A stretch of DNA of 5,798 nucleotides from Thermodesulfovibrionia bacterium (GCA_947258735.1 CAMYJJ010000187.1:1-5798); one strand, 5' to 3'; shown: positions 1 to 5,798, counted from the stretch's first letter. Notes: generated from the letters alone by a model not told the origin. Translations and numbers: made by a program.

Positions 1-1
1 G

Positions 2-910
2 GGCATTCATACAGATGATTTTGCAGACGGGATGATGGCCATGACCAAAGCTGTTCATGATGACGGGGGTAAGATCTGTATCCAGCTTGTCCATGCAGGC
101 GGGCAGACAGACTCGCGTAATGCAGGAAGACAACCGCTCGCACCATCTGCTGTACAGGTAAAGCAGTTTCCGGAAATGCCCCACGAACTGTCTAAAGAAG
201 AAATCGCAGAGATCGTAACCGCATTTGGTGATGCGGCAAAAAGGGCCAAAGCCTATGACTTTGATGCAGTTCAGCTTCATGGCGCCCATGGCTATCTGAT
301 TAACCAGTTTCTGTCTCCCCATATTAACAAAAGATCGGATGAATACGGGGGCAGTATAGAAAACCGGTGCCGCTTTCTTATTGATGTATACCGGAAAGTA
401 AGGGAAGCAGCAGGAAGTGATTATCCTGTAATGATAAAGCTGACCGGGGATGATTTTCTGGAGGGAGGACTCACCAGTGAAGAAGCTTTATTTGCTGCAA
501 AAATGTTGTCTGATGAGGGAATAGATGCCATAGAAGTAAGCGGAGGCACTCCGGCCTCAGGAGATCACAGCCCAGCGCGCACCAAAATCAACAGGCCGGA
601 GAAAGAGGCCTACAATCTTGAACTTGCCAAGAATGTAAAAAAAGCAGTGAACTGTCCTGTCATGGTGGTAGGAGGGTTCAGGAGTTACGAAGTTGCTGAT
701 AAGACCATTAATGACGATGGAATGGACTATATCTCGATGTCCAGACCTTTCATTAGAGAACCGGAACTGGCCAATCGGTGGAAGCGTGGCGACACAGCTC
801 CGGCAACGTGCATATCCTGTAACAGCTGCTTTGTGCCCGGCATCAAAGAGGGCGGGATCTATTGCGTTGTGGAAAAAAAGCTGAAGGAGAAAAAGCAGGA
901 GAAATCCTAA
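2..910 (+). CDS. NADH:flavin oxidoreductase, Old Yellow Enzyme family with C-terminal Cys cluster (5' partial)
   Basis: This is an FMN-dependent, cytosolic TIM-barrel oxidoreductase of the Old Yellow Enzyme / 2,4-dienoyl-CoA reductase group, which reduces activated C=C bonds with NAD(P)H; the substrate cannot be told. The frame is open from base 2, so the gene begins outside the window and the ATG at 32 is internal; roughly 50-60 N-terminal residues seem to be missing compared with family members. Visible hallmarks are QLVHAGGQ, the active-site segment HGAHGYLINQFLSP, the following YGGSIENR, and the C-terminal FMN phosphate segment VVGGFRS with SRPFIREP. Four cysteines encoded at 809, 818, 827 and 863 form C-x2-C-x2-C-x11-C, close to the 4Fe-4S site of E. 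coli FadH (C-x2-C-x3-C-x11-C). The protein stops about 15 residues later, so it lacks the second FAD/NAD(P) domain of FadH. A terminator-like hairpin follows. Family assignment is firm; specificity is unknown. Confidence 0.93.
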   Translation, partial: GIHTDDFADGMMAMTKAVHDDGGKICIQLVHAGGQTDSRNAGRQPLAPSAVQVKQFPEMPHELSKEEIAEIVTAFGDAAKRAKAYDFDAVQLHGAHGYLINQFLSPHINKRSDEYGGSIENRCRFLIDVYRKVREAAGSDYPVMIKLTGDDFLEGGLTSEEALFAAKMLSDEGIDAIEVSGGTPASGDHSPARTKINRPEKEAYNLELAKNVKKAVNCPVMVVGGFRSYEVADKTINDDGMDYISMSRPFIREPELANRWKRGDTAPATCISCNSCFVPGIKEGGIYCVVEKKLKEKKQEKS

Positions 911-914
911 AGAC

Positions 915-942
915 CGTAACGCGTGACGAGTAACGGGTAAAC
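915..942. repeat. Short degenerate tandem heptamer repeat
   Basis: Four consecutive 7-bp units can be read: CGTAACG, CGTGACG, AGTAACG and GGTAAAC. The first three fit NGTRACG exactly and the fourth is degenerate. The run fills the short gap between the oxidoreductase stop codon and the terminator hairpin, and its last units merge into the left arm of that hairpin. The periodicity is visible directly; any function is unknown. It could be a fragment of a dispersed repeat family or chance. Confidence 0.45.
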
Positions 943-959
943 AGTGTTACCCGGTTTTT
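934..959 (+). terminator. Intrinsic terminator of the oxidoreductase gene, overlapping the tlyA 3' end
   Basis: A 7-bp perfect stem, CGGGTAA at 934-940 paired with TTACCCG at 947-953, encloses the 6-nt loop ACAGTG. One G and then five T (955-959) follow on the + strand. It lies 23 nt after the oxidoreductase stop. The right arm and T-run also encode, on the other strand, the last codons and TAA stop of tlyA. No T-run follows the hairpin on the minus strand, so it looks one-directional. The stem is short, so strength is uncertain. Confidence 0.7.
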
Positions 960-1681
960 CTCATATGAATCAGAAACTCAATATTTCCTTTTGGCCCCTT
1001 TATAGGAGACGTTGTTGTTCCCAGGACTTCAAGCCCCACAGCCTCTGATTCGATTTTTATTTTATCTATAACCTTAAGATGAACACGTTCATTCCTGACC
1101 ACACCGCCTTTTCCCACTTCTTTTCGGCCTGCTTCAAACTGGGGTTTTATTAAGGCTACAATTTCACCGGCCGGTTTTAAAAATTCCATGACCTTTGGAA
1201 TGACTTTCAGAAGAGATATGAATGAAACATCGATCGCAGCTATGTCAATATCATCCTCAACAGTATTTCTCTCAAGATGTCTTATATTGGTTTTTTCAAA
1301 AACTGAAACCCTCTCATCATTTCTGAGCTTCAGGTCGATCTGGCCATAACCGACATCGACAGCGTAGACTTTAAGTGCACCATTCTGCAACATGCAATCA
1401 GTAAAGCCGCCGGTAGATGCCCCTACGTCCATCGCCACTTTGTTATTGACATCGATATGAAACTCTTTCAAACCATGCTCAAGCTTGAGCCCGCCCCTGC
1501 TGACAAAGGGCATTTTATGTGCAAGGGTAAGTTCATCATCAGGGCGTACCTGCGCTCCTGCTTTATCAACCATAATGCCGTTGACCGATACACTGCCTTC
1601 AAGAATGAGCGCCTTTGCCTTTTCCCTGCTTTCAACAAGGCCTTTATCAAAAAGCATCCTGTCCAGACGCTCTTTTTTCAT
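947..1681 (-). CDS. tlyA: TlyA family rRNA (cytidine-2'-O)-methyltransferase, S4 + FtsJ-like
   Basis: TlyA proteins transfer a methyl group from S-adenosylmethionine to ribose 2'-OH of rRNA cytidines; in mycobacteria the targets are 16S C1409 and 23S C1920. Some members were named hemolysins, but rRNA methylation is the better supported role. The 244-residue protein has an N-terminal S4 RNA-binding domain (about residues 1-60, RLDRMLFDKGLVESREKA), then the linker RGGLKLE (62-68) and a Rossmann methyltransferase fold. The SAM-binding loop is DVGASTGGFTD (85-95). A K66-D141-K169-E235 set matches the K-D-K-E tetrad of RrmJ-like 2'-O-methyltransferases. The length is slightly below the common 250-275. 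The ATG at 1681 gives the usual MKKERLD-type N-terminus, although I see no clear Shine-Dalgarno sequence before it. It is the third gene of the ispA-dxs-tlyA operon, 31 nt after dxs, so it probably depends on upstream transcription. Which rRNA nucleotide it modifies here cannot be read from sequence. Confidence 0.93.
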   Translation of the reverse strand: MKKERLDRMLFDKGLVESREKAKALILEGSVSVNGIMVDKAGAQVRPDDELTLAHKMPFVSRGGLKLEHGLKEFHIDVNNKVAMDVGASTGGFTDCMLQNGALKVYAVDVGYGQIDLKLRNDERVSVFEKTNIRHLERNTVEDDIDIAAIDVSFISLLKVIPKVMEFLKPAGEIVALIKPQFEAGRKEVGKGGVVRNERVHLKVIDKIKIESEAVGLEVLGTTTSPIKGPKGNIEFLIHMRKTG

Positions 1682-1712
1682 GATGTTGTCATGGTTTTTA
1701 AAAGATATGAGA

Positions 1713-3614
1713 TCAGTTTTTATGCTTGATTACTTCAGGGATGGGGACTTTCCTGTCAACCATTGCAAGGGCTTCTCTGGCAATGCCTTCCGCATCTATG
1801 CCGTATTTTTTCCTCAGAAGGTTTTGGGGGCCCTGTTCTATGAAACTGTCAGGAAGACCGAGTAATTTGATTTTCAGATCCTCTATTCCTGTTTTAGTCA
1901 ATTCCTCAAGTATTGCACTTCCAAAACCACCGGACACTGCATTTTCTTCCACCGTAATAATTTTTTTGATTTGATCTGCATAACCGTATATCAGGTCCAT
2001 ATCAAGGGGTTTGACAAAACGGGCATTTATCACCGTTGCACCGATACCAGCATCACTGATATATTTTGCAGCTTCAAGAGCCGGGAGCACGGTGCTGCCT
2101 ATGGCGATGATCATCACATCCTGCCCCTCATTAAGGACTTCTCCATTGCCAATAGGTAATGTCCTGATATCGCTGCCTTCGTCGCTGTCCACAACAGAGG
2201 CCCTGGGATATCTGATTGCTATGGGACCGTTATGATTTACAGCGGTCTTAAGCATACACCTGAATTCGTAGGCATCTTTTGGGGCCATAACAATAAGGTT
2301 GGGAATATGTCTCAGGTATGAAAGATCAAATGTCCCATTGTGTGTAGGTCCGTCATCTCCGACAATGCCTGCTCTGTCTATAGCAAATACAACAGGCAGT
2401 TTCTGGAGACAGACATCATGAATGATCTCATCATAGGATCTCTGTAGAAATGTTGAATATATCGCCACGACCGGTTTCACTCCCCTTGTAGCAAGACCAG
2501 CGGCAAATGTTGTTGCATGGGGCTCGGCAATTCCGACATCATAAAACTTTTTCGGAAATGTCCTGACAAACTCCGAGAGTCCGGTGCCTTCGGTCATGGC
2601 GGCTGTGATGGCAACAATCCTGCTGTCTTCCTTTGCGAGTTTTGTCAGGCAGTTGCCGAATATCTCACTGTATGATTTTGTAGGTTTTGAAGGCAGGGAG
2701 CCGGTTTCTATGTCAAATGGGCCCACACCATGAAATATGTTTGGGTTTTTCTCAGCAGGTTCATACCCCTTGCCTTTCTTTGTGATGGCATGAATTAAAA
2801 CAGGTGACGGGAAATCCCTGAACCGCTCCAGCGTTTCGATCAGTGCATCGATCTTATGTCCGTCCACAGGGCCGACATATTCAAAACCCAGCTCTTCAAA
2901 GAGAAGTCCGGGAACTATAAACCCCTTTACTGTTTCCTCTGTTTTTTTTGCAATTTTTAAAACAGGCTCACCAACAGAAGGAATTCGCTCAAGGAGATGT
3001 TTGGTCTCCTTTTTAAATTTTGTATAAAAGTCACCCATAAGCATTCTCTGTAAATAAGCAGAAAGGGCGCCTACATTTGGCGAGATGGACATTTCATTAT
3101 CGTTCAGGATAACTATGAGGTCTTTTTTTAAATGTCCGACATGGTTCAGTCCTTCAAAGGCAAGACCTGCCGTCATAGCACCATCACCGATAACGGCGAT
3201 GGACTTGAAGTCCTCCTTCATCTGGTCCCGTCCCTCAAGAATGCCAAAGGCTGCAGAGATGGATGTCGAACTGTGGCCTGTTCCAAAAGAATCATGTGGA
3301 CTTTCTGTCATTTTTGGAAACCCGGACAGTCCCTTATGCTTTCTGATAGTCGAAAACGTGTCAAACCTGCCTGTCAAAAGTTTATGGGCATACGCCTGGT
3401 GTCCAACATCCCAGATGATCTTATCTTTCGGTGAATTAAAAACATAATGAAGCGCTATGGTGAGATCAATGGAACCCAGATTTGAGGCAAGATGACCGCC
3501 ATTGGTTGCAACAGTTTCGATAACGATTTCACGCATCTCCTCTGCCAGTTTTTTTAATTCATCAATTGTCAGGTCTTTTATGTCCTCCGGGCCTTTAATG
3601 TTTTCTATCATCAT
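1713..3614 (-). CDS. dxs: 1-deoxy-D-xylulose-5-phosphate synthase
   Basis: Dxs condenses pyruvate and D-glyceraldehyde 3-phosphate, with loss of CO2, to 1-deoxy-D-xylulose 5-phosphate. This is the first and flux-controlling step of the MEP isoprenoid pathway and also feeds thiamine and pyridoxal synthesis. The 633-residue length is normal. The thiamine-diphosphate half shows GGHLASNLG with H41, VGHQ with H72, GDGAMTAG (143-150) and NDNEMSIS (171-178), the last two making the TPP/Mg site. The pyrimidine half has the catalytic Glu in IAEPHA (E364), YSTFLQRSYDEI (386-397) and RAGIVGDDGPTH (414-425), with D421 and H425 at the positions that bind substrate in E. coli Dxs. A transketolase C-terminal domain completes the protein. 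All expected catalytic residues are present. The ATG at 3614 is chosen because it follows the ispA stop by 9 nt; a second ATG comes directly after it. Middle gene of the operon. Confidence 0.98.
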   Translation of the reverse strand: MMIENIKGPEDIKDLTIDELKKLAEEMREIVIETVATNGGHLASNLGSIDLTIALHYVFNSPKDKIIWDVGHQAYAHKLLTGRFDTFSTIRKHKGLSGFPKMTESPHDSFGTGHSSTSISAAFGILEGRDQMKEDFKSIAVIGDGAMTAGLAFEGLNHVGHLKKDLIVILNDNEMSISPNVGALSAYLQRMLMGDFYTKFKKETKHLLERIPSVGEPVLKIAKKTEETVKGFIVPGLLFEELGFEYVGPVDGHKIDALIETLERFRDFPSPVLIHAITKKGKGYEPAEKNPNIFHGVGPFDIETGSLPSKPTKSYSEIFGNCLTKLAKEDSRIVAITAAMTEGTGLSEFVRTFPKKFYDVGIAEPHATTFAAGLATRGVKPVVAIYSTFLQRSYDEIIHDVCLQKLPVVFAIDRAGIVGDDGPTHNGTFDLSYLRHIPNLIVMAPKDAYEFRCMLKTAVNHNGPIAIRYPRASVVDSDEGSDIRTLPIGNGEVLNEGQDVMIIAIGSTVLPALEAAKYISDAGIGATVINARFVKPLDMDLIYGYADQIKKIITVEENAVSGGFGSAILEELTKTGIEDLKIKLLGLPDSFIEQGPQNLLRKKYGIDAEGIAREALAMVDRKVPIPEVIKHKN

Positions 3615-3637
3615 GTCTGTAACTTAATTTCTCCTTG
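3615..3637 (-). promoter_or_regulatory. dxs ribosome binding site inside the ispA 3' end
   Basis: Read on the minus strand, AAGGAGA (3636-3630) forms part of the last codons of ispA (Ser-Arg-Arg-Asn-stop). It is the only good Shine-Dalgarno match near the dxs start. The distance from AAGGAG to the ATG is about 16 nt, longer than the usual 5-9 nt, with no other start codon between. Termination at the ispA TAA (3626-3624) followed by reinitiation at 3614 would explain this. The coupling is inferred. Confidence 0.5.
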
Positions 3638-4511
3638 ATAAAATATATTTTGCAAGCTCTGCCAGTGGTTCCGCATTATGATTCAGTCTTTTTATTGATT
3701 CAAGAGAATCATGTATCAGACCATCTGCTATGCTCTGCGATTTATCCAGACCGAAGATGGAAGGATAGGTGTTCTTTCCCCTTGCTCCGTCAGCCCCGGC
3801 AGACTTCCCAAGCTCCTCTTTCGTACCTGTTACATCAAGAATATCATCAATGACCTGGAATGCAAGACCTATTTTTTCTCCGTAGTTAGTCAAGGCATTG
3901 AGTCTGGCAGGGGTTGTTTCTGCCAATAATGCCCCGATACGTACGGAAGCCCTTATTAATGCTCCGGTTTTATGCGTATGTATGTAATAGAGATCTTTTT
4001 TATCAGCTTTTCTGCCTTCAAGAATAATATCAACTGATTGACCTCCTACCATGCCTTCAGGTCCGCTGGCACGGGAGAGCTCACTGATAATGTTCACGAG
4101 GATTTTTGGCTTTGCACCTGATTGAGAGATCATATGAAAGGCATCTGTCAAAAGTGCGTCACCTGCAAGTATTGCGGTTGCCTCCCCGTACACTTTGTGA
4201 GTTGTGGGTTGGTTTCTTCTGAAATCATCATCGTCCATCGAAGGCAGGTCATCATGTATGAGTGAATATGTATGTATCAGCTCAATGGATGTTGCAATCG
4301 GCAGTATATTATCAGACCTTCCGCCGACGGCTTCATGGCCTGCAATGCATAGAATAGGCCTGACTCTTTTGCCGCCTGCAGTCAGGGCATAGCTCATCGC
4401 TTCAGACAGGTGTTTTGGGCAGTCCCTGTCTTTTTTCTTTGAGGAGATATACGTCTTCAGAAAATTGTCAACCAGTTTTCTTTTATCTTTCAGATAAACA
4501 TCCAGTTTCAT
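3624..4511 (-). CDS. ispA: Polyprenyl synthetase, farnesyl/geranylgeranyl diphosphate synthase (IspA type)
   Basis: This Mg-dependent trans-prenyltransferase adds isopentenyl diphosphate to allylic diphosphates to make farnesyl (C15) or geranylgeranyl (C20) diphosphate, precursors of quinone side chains and undecaprenyl phosphate. The 295-residue protein has all family regions: GGKRVRP (46-52, diphosphate binding), the first Asp-rich motif DDLPSMD (87-93) followed by RRN, GGQSVDI (about 157-163), the KTG motif at 181-183, and the second Asp-rich motif DDILD (222-226) with GKNTYP after it. The first motif has the two-residue insertion (DDx4D) typical of bacterial farnesyl diphosphate synthases, and the preceding YSLIH is as in E. 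coli IspA, which favours C15, but chain length needs an assay. The ATG at 4511 starts a usual N-terminus; the Shine-Dalgarno match before it is weak. First gene of the operon, with the promoter expected just upstream. Confidence 0.96.
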   Translation of the reverse strand: MKLDVYLKDKRKLVDNFLKTYISSKKKDRDCPKHLSEAMSYALTAGGKRVRPILCIAGHEAVGGRSDNILPIATSIELIHTYSLIHDDLPSMDDDDFRRNQPTTHKVYGEATAILAGDALLTDAFHMISQSGAKPKILVNIISELSRASGPEGMVGGQSVDIILEGRKADKKDLYYIHTHKTGALIRASVRIGALLAETTPARLNALTNYGEKIGLAFQVIDDILDVTGTKEELGKSAGADGARGKNTYPSIFGLDKSQSIADGLIHDSLESIKRLNHNAEPLAELAKYILSRRN

Positions 4512-4534
4512 AACAGATTTATACTCAAATATAC

Positions 4535-4562
4535 ATTATCATAAACCAATATAGTATACAAA
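4535..4562 (-). promoter_or_regulatory. Candidate sigma70-type promoter of the ispA-dxs-tlyA operon
   Basis: On the minus strand, GATAAT (4540-4535) matches the -10 consensus in five of six bases. TTTGTA (4562-4557) lies 16 nt upstream as a poor -35 element. Transcription would start near 4528, giving a leader of about 17 nt before the ispA ATG. The surrounding sequence is very AT-rich, so chance matches are likely; this is a guess at position, although a promoter must exist nearby. Confidence 0.28.
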
Positions 4563-4587
4563 ATATGCCTCACTTTTGTTGCATCCC

Positions 4588-4616
4588 GGGACAGTTGAAA
4601 AAACTGATTATATAAT
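4588..4616 (+). promoter_or_regulatory. Candidate promoter of the acyl-CoA ligase gene
   Basis: A perfect TATAAT lies at 4611-4616, and GGGACA (four of six matches to TTGACA) lies 17 nt upstream at 4588-4593. The transcript would start near 4623 and carry a leader of about 250 nt that includes the whole cloverleaf repeat. A second, weaker pair, TTGCTA (4628-4633) and TAATAT (4651-4656), also has 17-nt spacing. Neither can be proved from sequence. Confidence 0.32.
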
Positions 4617-4618
4617 CA
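4605..4618. repeat. 14-bp perfect palindrome, possible operator
   Basis: TGATTATATAATCA is its own reverse complement over all 14 bases. It contains TATAAT on both strands and overlaps the candidate -10 element of the rightward promoter. A dimeric repressor bound here could block transcription, but I do not recognise the site as that of a known regulator, and AT-rich DNA yields such palindromes by chance. Confidence 0.4.
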
Positions 4619-4734
4619 CAGCTTTGTTTGCTAAAAGAAAGAATATTTATTAATATTTTGATGTGACTAAGATGAGAAAGGTATGCAATGCATTACATTT
4701 ATTAGTGACTCACCGTGAACTGTCTCATATATGT

Positions 4735-4815
4735 CGTCATGCCCGAGGACAGTAATCGGGCATCCAGAAGTCAATATAAATCTGGATTCCCGTTCAACAG
4801 GCCGCGGGAATGACG
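4735..4815. repeat. Cloverleaf-type intergenic repeat (three hairpins within terminal inverted repeats)
   Basis: The ends, CGTCATGCCCG at 4735-4745 and CGGGAATGACG at 4805-4815, are inverted repeats matching at 10 of 11 positions. Inside are three perfect stems: ATGCCCGA/TCGGGCAT (4739-4746 with 4756-4763), ATCCAGA/TCTGGAT (4762-4768 with 4781-4787) and ATTCCCG/CGGGAAT (4786-4792 with 4805-4811). Adjacent stems share one or two bases, so the outer pairing and the three hairpins are alternative or slightly rearranged folds. The building blocks (CGTCATTCCCG, GGGAATCCAG and GCCCGA-type arms) resemble widespread dispersed repeats of many bacterial genomes, similar in style to Neisseria ATTCCC repeats. 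It encodes no protein, and no clear target-site duplication is visible. Confidence 0.75.
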
Positions 4816-4857
4816 GATTAATTGTTATATCTGTCAAAAGCATCTGAATAACATCAT

Positions 4858-4872
4858 GAGAGGAGACAGGGT
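4858..4872 (+). promoter_or_regulatory. Ribosome binding site deciding the GTG start of the acyl-CoA ligase
   Basis: GAGAGGAGA at 4858-4866 is a strong Shine-Dalgarno sequence, and six bases separate it from GTG at 4873. The frame is closed upstream by TAA at 4849-4851, and no ATG lies in frame between. The N-terminus obtained (TLSTVLSETAKKHP) matches the typical opening of acyl-CoA ligases. Confidence 0.85.
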
Positions 4873-5798
4873 GTGACATTAAGTACTGTATTGTCGGAAA
4901 CAGCAAAAAAACATCCTAAAAGAGTTGGTATTAAGTTTGGAGAAAGAGTTTTTACTTATCCTGATATAGATAATAATGCCAGCCTCTGTGCCGGCGGGAT
5001 ACATTCTCTTGGCGTGAAAAAGGGTGACAGGGTGGCAATTTTGATGAAAAACTGCCCTGAATACATTATTTCCTATTTTGCCATAATCAGGGCAGGAGCC
5101 ATTGCCGTGCCGATTAATACGTTTTTAACGCCTGATGAAGTCGCATATATCCTTAATGACTGTAGCTGCAGTCTGCTGATATATGATGATTCCTTTGCAG
5201 GCCATGAAATCAAGGTGAAAGAGAGGATGGCTTCATTGCACTCGGTCAGGTTTGGAGACATTCCGGTAATTGAAATCGAATTTAGAGAGGGTAACGATGA
5301 TGATGTTGCTGTCTTTTTATACACGTCAGGGACTACAGGATTCCCAAAGGGCGCAATGCTTAGCAACAGGAACCTTATATCTAATGCAGAATCAAGCCGC
5401 GACGTAATGGATATCATGCATAAGGACAGAATCCTGCTGTTTCTCCCGCTTTTTCATGCTTTCAGCTTTACGGTCTGTGTCATACTGCCTGTGCTGACCG
5501 GGGCAAAGATAATATTGCTTGAGTCAGTAAAACCATTTTCAAAGGTGATAAACAGCATCATAAAAGACAGAATTACCCTTTTTGTCGCTGTACCCACTAT
5601 TTACAATATTCTTTCGAGAAAGAAACTCCCTATTATTGCAAAATTTCTGATGAAGTATCTGATACGTATCAGAATATGTGTCTCCGGTGCTGCGGCCCTT
5701 CCTGAATCCACTATCCATGCCTTTGAAGGCAAGTTTCATATTCCGCTTCTTGAAGGCTATGGACTGACTGAAACGTCTCCCGTAGTAGCTGTTAACCC
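4873..5798 (+). CDS. AMP-dependent acyl-CoA ligase, FadD-like (3' partial)
   Basis: Enzymes of this ANL superfamily activate a carboxylic acid with ATP to an acyl-adenylate and then form the acyl-CoA thioester; similarity of style points to a medium- or long-chain fatty acid, but the substrate is not proved. 308 codons are visible from the GTG at 4873, and the frame runs open through the right edge, where roughly 200 further residues, including the C-terminal lid domain, would be expected. Motifs seen are the P-loop YTSGTTGFPKG (150-160), the LPLFHAFSF motif around residue 200, the SGAAALP segment before the last visible strand, and YGLTET (296-301), which contacts AMP and Mg. The region before the P-loop is compact: the P-loop starts at residue 150, against about 210 in E. 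coli FadD. It has no signal peptide. It is divergent from ispA, with its own leader carrying the cloverleaf repeat. No frameshift is visible. Confidence 0.94.
   Translation, partial: MTLSTVLSETAKKHPKRVGIKFGERVFTYPDIDNNASLCAGGIHSLGVKKGDRVAILMKNCPEYIISYFAIIRAGAIAVPINTFLTPDEVAYILNDCSCSLLIYDDSFAGHEIKVKERMASLHSVRFGDIPVIEIEFREGNDDDVAVFLYTSGTTGFPKGAMLSNRNLISNAESSRDVMDIMHKDRILLFLPLFHAFSFTVCVILPVLTGAKIILLESVKPFSKVINSIIKDRITLFVAVPTIYNILSRKKLPIIAKFLMKYLIRIRICVSGAAALPESTIHAFEGKFHIPLLEGYGLTETSPVVAVN

Larger units (their letters stand above)
4512..4872. other. Divergent intergenic region (361 bp) between ispA and the acyl-CoA ligase gene
   Basis: I see no credible gene in this stretch. Small reading frames exist on both strands, but they run through the cloverleaf repeat and have no family features. 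The left part, about 4512-4660, is strongly AT-rich and must hold the start signals of both divergent units. A 14-bp palindrome lies at 4605-4618. The right part holds the three-hairpin repeat at 4735-4815 and then the ribosome binding site of the ligase gene. An 8-bp palindrome AATGCATT at 4687-4694 is short enough to be chance. Confidence 0.7.

Noticed and set aside
1682..1712. Possible promoter or terminator in the dxs-tlyA gap.
   Set aside because: The 31-nt gap shows neither a hairpin with T-run nor a convincing -10/-35 pair, so simple operon continuation is the better reading.
1485..1865. 126-codon + strand frame across the tlyA-dxs junction.
   Set aside because: It is antisense to two well-supported genes and has no ribosome binding site or recognisable domain.
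3085..3447. 120-codon + strand frame opposite dxs.
   Set aside because: It is antisense to the conserved TPP-binding half of dxs and has no family motif of its own.
4672..4755. 27-codon frame on the + strand starting ATG, a possible leader peptide before the ligase gene.
   Set aside because: It has no good ribosome binding site, its codons run into the repeat, and it shows no run of regulatory codons.
4735..4815. Reading the inverted repeats as the ends of an insertion sequence, or as a CRISPR unit.
   Set aside because: It contains no transposase frame, it occurs once here with no spacer-repeat periodicity, and no target-site duplication is visible.
4667..4906. 79-codon reading frame on the minus strand in the intergenic region.
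   Set aside because: It runs through the cloverleaf repeat and into the ligase start on the opposite strand. Its product has no recognisable features, and it is better explained by chance.
5073..5417. 114-codon minus-strand frame inside the acyl-CoA ligase gene.
   Set aside because: It lies entirely opposite the ligase frame, which carries the P-loop motif, so it is a shadow.

Overview
The window carries five protein genes, two of them cut by the window edges, on chromosomal DNA of moderate G+C judged by eye. There are no rRNA, tRNA, CRISPR, phage or transposase genes. The content suggests a free-living Gram-negative, probably anaerobic or facultative bacterium. The ispA-dxs-tlyA order, the iron-sulfur Old Yellow Enzyme relative and the cloverleaf-type intergenic repeat fit a Desulfobacterota- or Nitrospirota-like lineage. 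That placement is an inference from gene order and style; no marker gene was available to test it.

Layout. Positions 2-910 (+) are the 3' part of an FMN-dependent oxidoreductase gene of the Old Yellow Enzyme family, ending in a cysteine cluster. It meets the next gene tail to tail: a hairpin plus T-run at 934-959 lies partly inside the last codons of the opposite gene, just after a run of 7-bp repeats. Positions 947-4511 (-) form a compact operon transcribed as ispA, dxs, tlyA, with gaps of 9 and 31 nt. Positions 4512-4872 are a divergent intergenic region with AT-rich promoter-like sequence, a 14-bp perfect palindrome and an 81-bp three-hairpin repeat. From 4873 (+) to the right edge runs an AMP-forming acyl-CoA ligase gene with a GTG start, cut off after 308 codons.

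How the genes work together. Dxs makes 1-deoxy-D-xylulose 5-phosphate, the entry compound of the MEP isoprenoid pathway. IspA condenses the resulting C5 units to farnesyl or geranylgeranyl diphosphate for quinone and undecaprenyl carrier synthesis. TlyA is an S4-domain rRNA 2'-O-methyltransferase that often travels with these two genes. The oxidoreductase and the acyl-CoA ligase are separate transcription units and have no evident tie to isoprenoid synthesis.

I did not find a new biological system here. The coding part is ordinary housekeeping. The points worth a second look are the cloverleaf repeat in the probable leader of the acyl-CoA ligase gene, the palindrome between the divergent units, and the overlapping terminator with heptamer repeats at the convergent junction.
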